A stretch of DNA of 64,000 nucleotides, from assembly GCA_027924585.1 (NCBI GenBank), contig BSBM01000372.1:8973001-9037000 (forward strand). The letters run 5' to 3'. Below are positions 23,278 to 34,669 of the stretch, one piece after another. The position numbers were made by a program, and so were the translations under genes. Below the pieces are notes generated by a model. That model had not been told where the DNA came from. It searched no databases and saw only the letters and a list, made by a program, of their open reading frames with translations. How positions within the stretch are numbered: position 1 is the first letter of the stretch; each line of letters opens with the position of its first letter. This DNA comes from Larix kaempferi (Eukaryota; Streptophyta; Pinopsida; Pinales; Pinaceae).

Positions 23278-25724
23278 TGTTGAAATCAATTTAATACTGA
23301 GAAGGGGGTTGAATCAGTATTAGAACAATTATCAGCAATTTTTACCTTCTTTAACAGATTATCCTTTACTTAATATTTATGTTATGTTATGCATTAGCAA
23401 ATAAACATCCACACATATATGCACCACATAAACAACACATAACACACCGGATTTTTTACTTGGAAACCCAAATGGGAGAAAACCATGCAATGCTTCTTTA
23501 TTTTGAGAAAGAATACATTCAAGGAAGCACCAACTTCCTGTGTTTTCTCCAGCACCAACTAGAAGGAGGAGTTGACCCCTTGTCTTCTTTGTTTTACAGG
23601 CACCAATCTTAAGGAAGCTGCGACTCCCTGTCTGCTTTGTTTTATAGGCACCAACCTGAAGGAAGCTGTGACTCCCTGTCTCCTTGCCCTGTCCAACCGC
23701 CCTAATGTCCAATATATCTTACTGTCTTACTGATCTTCAACTCTACGTACTTCTTTAGATATTCTGATGATAATTATGTTGTGCGCACCTTCATATACAA
23801 ACTATACTCTGTCACTTTGTTGCATACATCACTTGACTTCTCAAACTTCTCAACTCACACTTCTGCTAATGACTTACTTCATGTACTGTGTGCTTTGCTG
23901 ATTCTGCATTTCTGGTTCAACGATCTGCTCTTTGTGATTTCAATGATCAACTGATACTGTGCTTTCAATTTATATTTTTTTGTTCATAAATGAAGCACTA
24001 GTAACAAAAGGAACTGCACACTTTCTGATGTGTCATTTCTATTTAATTGTTGCAGTCTCCTAGATAATATGTGACGTCCTGTGCATCAAATAATTGATCC
24101 ATTCAATTTAATGCATTTGTCTCAGATCATCTGCATCATGATGCGCCTATCAGATCCCGCTGTCTTTATGTTGTTGCATATTAGATGGAGTTCTCAACTT
24201 CCCACACTTTCACTTTTGTTCATATGCATCAGTTAGACATCTGTGCAATATCTGATCAACTTTGGTTATGTCTCTACGTTTCTGTCTTTACAACATTTGT
24301 GATTATCAGTGTGTTTATTATAGTATTTTCCTTCGAAACATCAATCACTTGTGCATTCTTCAATATTTCTTCCTTTCAGTATTTGTGCATTCGTCACAGA
24401 TCCATCGCATCATTATGCACACCATAAAATATTCATTCTACTGCATGTGCACATTCGGCTCTTCACTAGATCACTATGTTCTGTCCATGATCCCCTTGAT
24501 TCCCCAAAAAATAAATCGAAACTTTCACTCGAAGCTCTTATTCTCTCACCATCAAGCTTACTTTCAATATCCAACTTGCATCTCTATTTATAAATTTCCT
24601 GCATGGATTGTATCTTCACAAGTTGGTCATGGCATCCCTTCTTCCATACTTCACGGATTATGCATATGCCATGTGTCATCATCTGTGCTATTGATGTGTC
24701 ATCTCTGATGTATCAAGTGCCTTCAAGGTCCACAACTTAGTGGGACTTCACACCTTGGTGGTGTAACATTGCGCTCTTGATGTACCATTGCATCACTGTA
24801 TGTGCACAATATTCTACTTCATCTTGTGTTGAACCAACCCTTATGGCTATTGCGACCTTGATGTTAATAATTTGTGAGATCTTTGCATACTCCAACTTCT
24901 TCTAAGCAGGTCTTTGACCTTTTCCACTTTATCACTTGTGGGTAATGCACACTTGGTATATTGATACTTGACAAATTATGTGCATACACCAACTTCTAAT
25001 TGGTGGGTCTTTGACTTCTGCTTCGTCGTCATTTGTGGGACTTGCGGACCTGCTATACCGTCGGCTGTGGAATTTTCTCATAGATGGTCTTCAACCTCTG
25101 TACCTTTCTAGGAACTTGTGCGCCTTCCACTTACTGAAAGCATCTTCTGATTAGCTATGCTTGTGCGCTTTCAATATTGTCCAACCAATAATTGCTTGCG
25201 CACTTCCAACTTTTAACAAGCAACTCTCAGGATTCCTTGCATACTCATACCATTTGTTCAACCAACTCCTTGGATTCTCAAGCACTTGTACCATTTTCCA
25301 ACCAACTCCTTGGCTGCTACCATGTGAATGTATGACTTGGTGGACTTTATTTTTGTGCAAGGATCAAATGTTGTAGGATACATTACTTGTGTTTCTTCTT
25401 GAACTAGATCTACATAATGTATCCTTGACACACATGATCATACTGAATGCACTTCTAGATATACTCCAAATTTGCATACATGTTTTTCACCTTCACTATT
25501 TGCGCATATACTTATGGTATTCATGTTCTTCTTCATCTTGGGCATATATTGATTGAAAGTGGCTTCCAACTTTTTCATACTTCTGCAAGAATATTGTATC
25601 CAATTTTACTTCAGTTGATATCAATGACTCAAACTAAATCAGTTGACATCCTCTTCGTCATTAGATGTCAGTCAAACACCTGACATCATATTTAGTTGAC
25701 ATCAATGATAATCAATGCTCAACG
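23278..25724 (-). repeat. Solo LTR of the E family
   Basis: A 2,447-bp LTR on the minus strand without internal sequence. It is related over its length to the LTR split at 26187-26444 and 59971-61540: both start TGTTGA(A/G)C, share AGTTTGAGTCATTGAT, and end with AATACTGAGA and AACAATT words. It is flanked by the perfect 5-bp duplication GGTGT (23273-23277 and 25725-25729), and the Tat-2 reading sense resumes across it. The first base of the terminal TG is mutated (C in place of T on the minus strand). It includes a tandem of about 48 bp at 23597-23690. Confidence 0.88.
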
Positions 25725-26186
25725 GGTGTTGCAAAGTTTTCCTATGCAACGCCAGTCACTATTGTCGTCCATTGGTGGGATTGATCCCTTTGAATCGCGT
25801 TTGGTCACTTTTGACATGGAACGTAGCCAATTGAGGATCTCCCACCACATCGCTTTCCAAATTCAAGTAGTCTTATGTGGGAAGAATATATTTCACACAG
25901 TCATTGATGAAGGATCCTCCACTTGTGTTATGTCTATATCATGTTGGCATGCTCTAGCCTCCCTAGATTTTGTATAGTCTTATGCGACATTAAAATAATT
26001 TGACAATCGAAATTTTACACCTCATGGAATCCGCGTTGCCTTACTAATCAAACTAGGGGGGGAATTGCTACTATCGATGTTGAAGTGATCAATGTTCCCT
26101 TAGACTATAACATGTTTCTTGGGCATAGTTGGTTTTATGCCATGAAGGCGGTAGTATCATCATTCCTTCGACTCCTTTTCTTCCCC
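25725..26186 (+). pseudogene. Tat-2 aspartic protease remnant
   Basis: The translation gives QSFPMQRQSLLSSIGGIDP, then the active-site box VIDEGSSTCVMSISCW and further on VEVINVPLDYNMFLGHSWFY. The D-E-G-(A/S)-S-T-C-V-M-S form is typical of Tat/Athila-lineage retropepsins. Stop codons follow LDFV near 25977. The frame is cut by the E-family LTR at 26187. Confidence 0.85.
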
Positions 26187-26444
26187 TGTTGAACCTTGGT
26201 TTTCATTGATGTAAACTAATTTCAAAGAGGATTTCAAATGATTCAGTTTGAGTCATTGATTCCAATTGAAGTCAAGTGGTTTCGACATTCCTATTCCAAC
26301 TTGAAGAAGTATAGTAAGGCCACATTGAAGATGTATATGTGCAAGCAAGATGGTGAAGGCTCTGGATTCCGGTGTGAAGAAGTATATATAGAAGCTACAT
26401 CCAATATGAAGAAGTGTGTCCAAGGGTACATCATGAATACCCAG
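26187..26444 (+). repeat. E-family 5' LTR, first part
   Basis: It matches the reverse complement of about 25480-25724 with many substitutions. The last five bases CCCAG serve as the left flank of Gyp-1. Confidence 0.75.
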
Positions 26445-27080
26445 TGATCTGAAAATCTTTCAGGATATTTTTATCCATAAAATAGCATGTGAAATTTGCA
26501 TGTTAATCCTTATAAAAATGGCTTTAAAGATGAATTTTAAATGCTCAAATAAAACACATAAGCAAATAAAACAGATATGCAAACAAGAAATTGAAGACAG
26601 TAGATGATAACGGAGTTCACCCTTCTTGGGCTACGTCTCCGGGCCACTTCCAATGTGAAGGACGATCTTATTAAGTCTTCAAAGCTTACATATATGATTT
26701 TATGGAAACACTGCTGAATTTTGTTAGTCAAAATCAGAAACAGACTGCACCACTGCATTCCTATCGAAATTCTGATAAAAATGAGTATAAAGTCAACTAT
26801 GTTTTCCTGAGGCCTCCTTTGGCATGCAAATCGAGAAAACTATGCCCTGCAATTATACATACTGTATGAATTCCCACCTCGGGAATCATGCCTATTAATG
26901 GATGTAGCTGCATCGAGATCTGTGCAAACTGCGCATGTTCTTTGTCTCAAACTCTATGAAAAACCCATGGTTTTATAAAGGTTTTGGGGTCATTTTGGGC
27001 GTGCGTTTTGAAGGGCCATGCGCCCATTTTGGGCCCAAAAATACGCCTTCAATTCATAAGAAAATATCACCGCTTACCAC

Positions 27081-27165
27081 CGAAAAAATGGGCGTTGTCC
27101 CAGTGGTAAGGTGGTGTGTTATGGGTTCATAGGTCCCGCAGTCAAACCCGTGGGCCTCTCCCCTT
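27081..27165 (+). promoter_or_regulatory. tRNA-like module 1 in Gyp-1 3' LTR
   Basis: An A-box-like CCCAGTGGTAAGG (27090-27102) and a B-box-like GCAGTCAAACCC (27138-27149) are about 40 bases apart, the spacing of an internal RNA polymerase III promoter. The same module is at 59133-59215 in the other LTR, where the B-box-like part is GGGGTCAAACCC. It is not a complete tRNA gene. Confidence 0.5.
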
Positions 27166-27489
27166 CCTTTGTGGTTTTGTTTAACCGTTTGAATGGTGGT
27201 TTGGTGGTGTGGTTACATTGGACCATTGTGATGGAGTTCGTTTGTTGTGTTGGAACTTGACTCTGTTATGACTTGGCTTGCGATTGGACTCGGCGTTGGC
27301 TTGTGACTGGACTCTACGTTGGCTTGTGACTTGTCTCTAACTTGGTTTCGTATGGCCTCGATGTTGGACACGGGGTTGAGGGCTTAACCCTCGATCCCGT
27401 TCATTTTTCCCAATAAACAATCTTGCAAATTTATATACAAGGTTTTTCCTATACATGTTAAGAACCAATGCCTGAAGCTCTGGCTATGT

Positions 27490-27550
27490 GGACTTGGTGG
27501 AGAGCTTGGTGGCCTGGAGGTCATGGGTTCGATTCCCATGGTCTCCAATA
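27490..27550 (+). promoter_or_regulatory. tRNA-like module 2 in Gyp-1 3' LTR
   Basis: There is a T-arm-like hairpin ATGGG-TTCGATT-CCCAT with a perfect B box GGTTCGATTCC, and GGAGA upstream pairs with TCTCC right after it as an acceptor stem would. The part between is too short for an anticodon arm. The other LTR has the same element at 59538-59596 with one change in the B box (GTTTGATTCC). Confidence 0.55.
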
Positions 27551-27599
27551 TATTTTGGTAAAACGTACAACCATTGGCCAACAAGGATGACACATGGCA

Positions 27600-27735
27600 G
27601 GCCCTGATTGGGCCACATACTGCCATGTCATCCAAAAATTGTCCACGTGACACCCTATGGGGCTGCCACATGTATTTAACAATGACTTGTCCATTCCATG
27701 TGGCACCCTATGGGCATGCCACGTGGCCCCTGTTT
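27600..27735 (+). repeat. Repeated CACGTG-containing segment in Gyp-1 LTR
   Basis: Two related units, each with a (G/A)CACCCTATGGG word, carry CACGTG at 27644 and 27720. In the 5' LTR the palindromes are at 59742 and 59765. CACGTG is the core of plant G-box/ABRE sites; function here is inference. Confidence 0.5.
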
Positions 27736-27929
27736 TGCACTTTTTTACATCATTTTTTACCCTTTTGTCGGATTTTTGAATCTCAATATCTTTTGCGTCC
27801 GAAGGCCGTTTCATGCGAAATGAGAATTGTCGAAAATCTGTTGACGAGCTCTACACATCTGTAAGCTTATTTACATATTTTGATCAAACTCTAAGATCCT
27901 TGATCAAACTCTGAGATCCTCCTGGATCA

Positions 27930-27946
27930 AACCTTCCCACTAGGAA
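27930..27946 (-). other. Gyp-1 polypurine tract
   Basis: The minus strand reads CCTAGTGGGAAGGTT directly before the LTR start TGATCC. Confidence 0.65.
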
Positions 27947-27976
27947 GCTTTTGGGCCACCAAAAGCATGAGATCAT

Positions 27977-28045
27977 TCAGAAAAACAAGTGAGGGTACAG
28001 CTCCCTCACTCTTCTGGTCTCTACCAACCATGCTTTGCTTGGATG
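27977..28045 (-). pseudogene. Gyp-1 pol C-terminus (beyond TRGAG-1)
   Basis: On the minus strand the codons from 28045 read PSKAWLVETRRVRELYPHLFF and stop at 27977. They continue the frame GDMEFLHLGIKGMHH that ends at 47256 on the far side of TRGAG-1. The split shows that TRGAG-1 and everything in it inserted into this reading frame. Confidence 0.85.
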
Positions 28046-28909
28046 TGTTGGTACCAGAATATACCCTAGCAAAATTGTTTACATTCCAGCAGTGCATATG
28101 TAGAGAAGGACCTTGATCTTCACTGGGGAATGCCCAATAAGTATTTTCGCCAAAATGAGTCCCCGAAATCATCACTAATTTCTCTTCCTAAATTTCATTG
28201 ACTAAACATTTATTTTTATATAAAATCATTATATTAAATATTATTTTGGTTTTAAATTTTAAACTAAATGTTTCTCTCACCTCCCACTCACACTTCACTC
28301 ATTATATTTCATCACTCTTACTTACCTTACCTTATCTCTCACTTTTACTTCACGTATCTCTACTTCAGCTACCACTCCGTATCACCATTCCACTTTCACC
28401 CACTACCCCACTCATTATCTCACCATCTACCCACACTTTACTTCTAAGTCATATTTATCATTAATTCATATCATGTTTTCACAAGTCGTATGATAGATCC
28501 CACGAATGCGCCATACTGTTGAATCCAAGTAACAAAGAATAATGGTAAACACATACAGTCTCGGCCATCAAACATCCACGAACCATATGCATTCAAATAC
28601 ACGTATTGAGGGTTGTATAAAGGTACCAAACACCCATGTGTTAAGGAGAGTTAAGGAGGTAATTTTAGCTGTAAAAGGAAAGCACTTAAGTGTCAAATGA
28701 TGGATTTACTCTGTATATGAACGCCCAAGTGCCCAGCTATTGAAAAAATGGCATATCTCTATCACAAAGATCGACAACCAAGCTCGCAGGTGTCAAGAGG
28801 AAGCCAAGGAGATTGCACCCAGAAGGTGTCGGGTCATAATCCAGCTCACACCTCATCACACAGTCTGTCAAGTCATAGTTTTAGGTGAATGTTAAATCCA
28901 ATGGGAATC
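28046..28909 (+). repeat. TRGAG-1 5' LTR, first part
   Basis: It matches 45069-45933. It includes a pyrimidine-rich CACTT/CTCAC stretch (about 28275-28445) also present at 45298-45485. The last five bases GAATC are the Chr1b target duplication. Confidence 0.9.
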
Positions 28910-29284
28910 TGTTAGGAACCCATGTCTTTAATTTGTTAGTATGTTGTTGTTGGACGCATATGCTTTGTAAGTCATCCCGTAGTATTTGTTGATCAATAGT
29001 TTGTGTTATTGTTGTTGGCGCATATGCTTTGTAAGTCGCCCGTAGTATTGTTGATCCATAGTTTGTAATGGCCCATGGTTTTGACCCATAGTATTGGCGC
29101 CTAGACTTAGTATATAAGTGTGTGTTGAGACCTATGAAGGCACCGTGAAGTTATTTGTATTGAGCTTGCTCATAGGAGGTTGCCCCCTCGAAGTGGCCTG
29201 TGATCAATATAAAAGTGATTCTGAGTTCTGTCATTTCTGCTATTTCGCATATTTTTATTAATTAACTGTTGTAGGTGCATCACA
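28910..29284 (+). repeat. Chr1b 5' LTR
   Basis: The LTR is 375 bp, TGTTAGGAACC to GTGCATCACA. It has two copies of the GCATATGCTTTGTAAGTC segment, as in the other family members. Confidence 0.93.
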
Positions 29285-29286
29285 TC

Positions 29287-29298
29287 TGGTATCAGAGC
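29287..29298 (+). other. Chr1b primer-binding site, tRNA-iMet type
   Basis: TGGTATCAGAGC begins two bases after the LTR end. Confidence 0.9.
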
Positions 29299-30312
29299 AC
29301 TTTCTTGGGCTCGCTGGGTGAAATTTCTGCCAAATTTTTTTTTCGCATCTGTTGCAGGTTCGGATTTGGGAATAAAACCTATCCGCTTAACTGTGGGAAG
29401 TACTTGGGCATAAGCCCTAAAACTCATTGTGAGGAGTACCACATGAACCCCGAAGTAGCTGGCCATTGAGAGGACCTGCCAGCGAAAAGGGTAACGACCC
29501 CTACCTGATTGACTAGTTCCCACCCGTGAGGTAAACCAAGAGATGTCGTTTGTGGCAAAGCGGTTATCAGTTTTACCTGAGCCGTGGAGTGAGGGGTACT
29601 GCCCCAATACGCAAGCTGTCAGACAGCATTGGTGGTCGAGTGAAACCCTTGAACTATTAGGAAGCCGCACATACCTGGGGTCCATATCTATTTTCAGTTG
29701 AACTGTTGTCAATCGTTGCTGTGCCATTTTACATCCAGTCGTTCAGATCCATTTTGTAAGCCGTTCCAGATCCAGCCATTTTTTCAATCCATTCGGCGCC
29801 GTTTCAGATCCCTTCCGAGCCGTAGCCGCTCCAGTCTTAAAAAAAAAGAGGATAAAATTCAGTTTTTTCTCCATATCTCCCTTGTTTTCACTCTGTTTCC
29901 CTTTAAATTTTTGGGGAACCCCTGTCATCCCATTCTGCATATTTCATTCCTGAGGACCCTATCCACAATTCCCCTTCCCAAAGCCCGAAATCCCACATTT
30001 GTCTATTTTTAGGGTTTGCCATAACTTCCTCAGATTTCACCCAATCACCCTCAAATTGTACCACAGAGTTCCTTTCTGAATTCTGCTTCTTTGTTCCCCT
30101 CTGCCAAATTTTCCCATTCTTTCACCCCGCTTCTGGAATCCTCATTTTTGCTTCCCTGTCTATTCAATAGTGTCCAAAACCTAGTCAAACCCCAATTACC
30201 CTTCATATTTTTTCCCAAGTCCATATTTTCCCTTACTGAAGTAGTTTCTGTTTTTTTTTTCCTACCCAGTCAACCGAAGAAAAAATAAAATAAAATAAAA
30301 TCCCTCCTGGTT
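29299..30312 (+). other. Chr1b leader
   Basis: Roughly 1 kb of untranslated leader, conserved in Chr1c (62452-63488). Its first part (29300-29730) is more GC-rich than the surroundings and leaves an antisense frame open; its second part is pyrimidine-rich with CCAGATCC- and TCCCTTGTTTTC-like words. Confidence 0.7.
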
Positions 30313-33300
30313 ATGGTTGTCACCCGTGCAGGAGAAAAAACCATGGAGGAAGCACTTGCAGCCATCCAAGCCAAACTCCAGGATCTGGATGAAAAATTTC
30401 TCGGCCTCCATCTTGAACATTCAGCTATAAACAACAAACGGCAGTCCGAGTCTTCATCAGACAATGGGTTCTCTTCTTCCAGCAATTTCCGTGGTCCGAA
30501 GCTTGATTTTCCTCGCTTCAATGGTACCGATCCAACTGGATGGATCTATCGTGCAAAACAGTATTTCAGTCTGCATAATACTTTTGATGTCAACAAAGTT
30601 CCGCTGGCATCCTTTCATTTGGAACAGGAAGCTCTTCAATGGTACCGTTGGTACATCAAGGCTCATCCAGAGCCCAAATGGCCAAACTTTTGCCAGCTCC
30701 TTTTGCAACGATTTGGTCCTAGTGCTTTTGATGACTTCACAGGAGCCCTCACTAAACTTCGCCAAATTGGCACTGTGAGAGAGTATCAAACCGAATTTGA
30801 GAATCTAGCCAACCACACCGAAGGATTGTCTGATGACTTTTACCGGAGTTGTTTTATCAGTGGTCTAAAGGATGCCATCCGCTCTGAGGTCAAAATGTTC
30901 TGTCCCAACACAATGATGGAAGCCCTAGGGTTGGCTAAGTTGGCAGAAGACAATATTGCAGCCTAACAATGCTCCAAGCCCACTTTTGTTCCCTTCCGAA
31001 ATATGGGTTCTCAACGACCACCTATACCGCAGGCTCCTCAACCAACTCCTATCAAGCATTTGTCTGAAACAGAGATGCAAGCACACAAAGAAAATGGGCT
31101 TTGCTATAATTGTGATGAGAAATTCACTCGAGGACATAGATGTGTTCAACAAAAGCTCTATCTCTTGGATGTGGAGTCTCCGCCTGCCTCTGAAATTGGT
31201 GACGAAGATCCAGAAACACTGGATGCTCCGGTCGACATTCAGGAACCGCCTATTGACCCTCCGTCTCAGGATGACCAGCCAAAGATATCTCTCCATGAGT
31301 TAGCTGGAATCACCACCCCCCAAACAATGTGGGTCAGGGGTTACTTCAAGAAGCTTCCTCTTACAATACTCATTGATTCTGGTAGCACTCATAATTTCAT
31401 TGACACTCGGATCGCCAAACAAGCTGATTGTTTTATCCAGCCTTTCTCCAACTTTGAAGTAATGGTTGCCAATGGGGGCACCTTACCTTGCAAAGGGAAG
31501 TGTCGAAATGTGTGTATCTCTATGGGAGATTATACCTTGCGCTCTGACATGTTTGCCTTGCCCTTAGGCGGATGTGATGTCGTTTTGGGCGCTCAATGGT
31601 ACGCACACTTGGCCCTATCTTATGGGATTTTGCTGAACTTTGGATGCAGTTTTCCCTCAATGGACAAAACACACATTGACAAGATTACAACCAGGTTCTC
31701 TCAACATCATCATTTCACATCGCATGGAAAAACTACTCAAGAAGAATTCACATGGTGTCATTGCTCAGATCCATTCCATTCAGATGCAACCATCAGCGGT
31801 CTCCACTACTCCTTTCGATCTACAACAAATTCTGGATCGCTATACAGGTGTCTTTGCTAAACCAGTGGGATTGCCACCTTCTAGGCCCGAATACCATCGT
31901 ATTCAGCTCCTTCCTGGCAGCGTTCCTCCCAACATCAGACTCTATCGCTACCCATTTCACCAAAAAATGGAGATTGAAATGCTTGTTCGGGACTTATTGA
32001 AGCAAGGTATTATTCGCCCAAGCATTAGTTCCTTTTCTTCTCCAGTTATTCTTGTCCGCAAAAAATATGGGTCATGGTGCCTCTGCATTGACTTCCGAGC
32101 ACTTAATCACCTCACCATCAAGGATAAGTTTCCAATTCCTGTTGTTGATGAGCTTCTTGATGAGCTTCATGGGGCTCACTTTTTCTCCAAGTTGGATCTT
32201 CGTTCTGGGTATCATCAAATTCAGGTTCATGAGGATGATATCCCTAAAACAGCTTTCCGCACACATGATGGCCATTATGAGTTTTTGGTCATGCCCTTTG
32301 GCCTCACTAATGCTCCTTCCACATTCCAGGCCTTAATGAATAAAATATTTCGACCCTACTTGTGGAAATTCATTCTGGTATTCTTTGATGATATCCTCAT
32401 CTACAGTAAAACATGGGATGAACATCTCCAGCATCTGGATCTTGTCATGCAACTTTTCTCTGACCATCATCTCCATGCCAAGCAGTCTAAATGTGTTTTT
32501 GGACAGAAGGAAGTTGAGTATCTTGGGCACATTATCTCAGCACAAGGGGTTCGCGTGGATCCTGCCAAAATCGATGCCATGAACAATTGGCCGCATCCTC
32601 AGACACTCAAGAGCCTTCATGGTTTTTTGGGGTTGACTGGCTACTACCGCAAGTTTGTCAAGGATTATGGGAAGATTGCAACTCCATTAACTGTTCTATT
32701 GAAAAAGGATGCTTTTACATGGACACCTGCTGCTCAGTGTGCATTTGACAAACTAAAACAAGCTATGTGTACTACACCTGTGCTAGCTATGCCCGATTTT
32801 TCCAAGCCCTTCACTATTGAGAGTGATGCTTGTGGCAATGGACTTGGTGCTGTTCTCCTTCAAGATGAACACCCCATTGCGTTCACCAGCAAAGCCCTTT
32901 CAGGTAAGAATTTAGCTGCCTCTACCTATGAGAAGGAAATGATGGCTATTTTGCATGCAGTAGAGAAGTGGCGCCCATACCTATTAGGGAATCATTTCTG
33001 CATCAAGACTGATCACCAAAGTCTGAAATATTTCTTGGACCAACGTGTCTCCTCCCCGGAACAACAGAAATGGGTTAGCAAACTCATGGGTTATGACTAT
33101 GAGATCACTTACAAGAAGGGTAAAGACAATATTGTGGCAGATGCTCTTTCTCGCACATTTGATGCCCAAGGTTCTCTTTCAGCTATTTCTATGCCTATTC
33201 CAAATTGGTTGCAATCTGTTCAACAAGGTTATGTCAATGACTCTTCCTTATCTCAAATCATCCAACGCTTGACCAACAAACCTTTTGCTGTACCACATTA

Positions 33301-34630
33301 CTCTTGGGATGGTGCTTCTCTGCGATACAAGAGTCGTCTGGTGCTTCCCCAGAGCACAGATCTTCAACAGGCTGTCTTCTATGAACTCCATGCTTCTCCA
33401 TCGGCAGGGCACTCTGGGTTCCTCAAAACGTATGAACGAGCACGGCGTAACTTCTTTTGGCAGGGCATGAAAAGGACAATTCAACAGATGGTGGCCAAAT
33501 GTGATACCTGCCAGCACAATAAGGGTGAAACAACACTCCTTCCAGGATTGCTTGAACCCTTGCCCATACCTACACGGATTTGGACAGATATTTCTATGGA
33601 TTTCATTGAAGGGATCCCTAAATCTGGCAGGAAGACAGTGATTCTCGTTGTGGTTGATCGCCTCTCCAAATATAGTCATTTTTGTGCTCTCATCCATCCC
33701 TATACAGCCTTCTCTGTCGCTCAAATTTTCTTGGACTGGATCTTTCGTCTTCATGGCATCCCTTCTTCCATTGTCTCGGATCGTGATGCGACTTTCACCA
33801 GTCATTTTTGGATAGAACTATTTCGCCACACTGGCACCAAACTGAAGATGAGTTTAGGGTATCACCCACAAACAGATGGTCAGACTGAAATGATCAATAA
33901 TTGCTTGGAAACTTATCTTCGTTGCTTCACCTCGGAACAACAACATCAGTGGGAAAAGTGGCTCCCTCTCGCTGAATGGTGATACAATACCTCTTACCAA
34001 ACTGCCTCTAAAATGACCCCATATGAAGCAGTCTATGGTCAGGAACCTCCAGCTCTTATTCCATACACCCCCACCAGTTCACCAGTTCAGGAAGTTGACA
34101 CGGTCCTTCGAAACCGCGATCAGATTCTTCGCATTTTGTGGGACAATCTTCACATGGCAAGAAATCGCATGAAGCAACAAGCTGATTAGCACCGTTCTGA
34201 GCACACTTTTCAAGTCGGCGATATGGTTTTTCTTCGTCTCCAGCCGTACAAACAATCCTCCTTGAAACTCAAAGGGCATCATAAGCTCGCTCCAAAGTTC
34301 TATGGGCCATATTGGATTCTTCAGAAGATTGGGTCCGTTGCTTATAAATTGAAACTTCCTCCTTCTTCCCGCATTCATCCAGTATTTCATGTCTCTTGTC
34401 CGAAGAAAGTTCTTGGCACCAACATCAGTGGAAAAATGATTTTACCCGAACTGGATAATGAAGGATCCATCCTTTTGGAGCCAGAGGCCATCCTCAATCG
34501 GTGCACGCATCAGCTTCGCTCTCGCTCTATCACAGAGGTCTTAATTCAGTGGCACGACATGCAACCAGAGGATGCTACATGGGAAGCACTCCTTCAGATT
34601 CAACAACAATTTCCACATCTAAAGCTTTGA
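30313..34630 (+). pseudogene. Chr1b gag-pol polyprotein with chromodomain, broken
   Basis: Gag starts at ATG 30313 and shows the retrotransposon gag core (PRFNGTDPTGWIYRAKQYF, EQEALQWYRW). An in-frame TAA at 30964 breaks it. A zinc knuckle CYNCDEKFTRGHRC (about 31108-31150) and protease ILIDSGSTHNFID (about 31365) follow. A one-base frameshift near 31600 moves the frame. RT has FFDDI at 32381-32392, so the active site is intact. RNase H has TIESDACGNG, EKEMMAIL and KTDHQSL. Integrase has an HHCC finger (about 33390-33520) and D, D, E in SMDFIEG, SDRDATF and DGQTEMINN. Stops TGA at 33980 and TAG near 34187 follow. A GPY/F module (KFYGPYWIL) and a C-terminal chromodomain ending (VLIQWHDMQPEDATWE) place it in the chromoviruses. 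Four lesions in an otherwise complete polyprotein suggest a moderately old copy. Confidence 0.95.
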
Positions 34631-34645
34631 GGACAAAGCTTTTTT

Positions 34646-34658
34646 AAGGGGGAGGGGA
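34646..34658 (+). other. Chr1b polypurine tract
   Basis: AAGGGGGAGGGGA lies directly before the 3' LTR start TGTTAGG. Confidence 0.9.
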
Positions 34659-34669
34659 TGTTAGGAACC
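34659..34669 (+). repeat. Chr1b 3' LTR, first 11 bases
   Basis: TGTTAGGAACC is identical to the first bases of the 5' LTR. The last five, GAACC, are the duplication made by Chr2. Confidence 0.92.

Larger units (their letters stand above)
20219..26186 (+). mobile_element. Tat-2: 5' half of a Tat-like element (leader, gag, protease)
   Basis: Gag and protease remnants lie in order on the plus strand, interrupted by a solo LTR at 23278-25724 with a perfect GGTGT target duplication. The element is cut at 26186 by the E-family LTR. Its pol and LTRs are not in the window. It is the outermost layer of the nest on the right. Confidence 0.75.
26445..27929 (-). repeat. Gyp-1 3' LTR
   Basis: The LTR is 1,485 bp and matches 58507-59970 along its length. 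The U3 end holds a local duplication (GATCAAACTCTAAGATCC- and GATCAAACTCTGAGATCC-like words at 27880-27925) absent from the other copy. It contains two tRNA-like modules on the opposite strand and repeated CACGTG palindromes. Confidence 0.88.

Noticed and set aside
24185-24708. Overlapping plus-strand frames in the solo LTR
   Set aside because: They lie antisense in an LTR with no motif; low-complexity residues F, L, I and C from T-rich sequence.
27490-27550. Functional tRNA gene
   Set aside because: Space for an anticodon arm is missing and the copy at 59538 has a changed B box.
27384-27814. Minus-strand frames in the Gyp-1 LTR repeated at 59525-59767
   Set aside because: They run through the tRNA-like module and LTR sequence, so conservation reflects the repeat and not a gene.
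29170-29727. 185-codon antisense open frame in the Chr1b leader
   Set aside because: The same leader in Chr1c (62419-62839) shifts frame within it, and no family resemblance was seen; the leader is GC-richer, which leaves frames open by chance.
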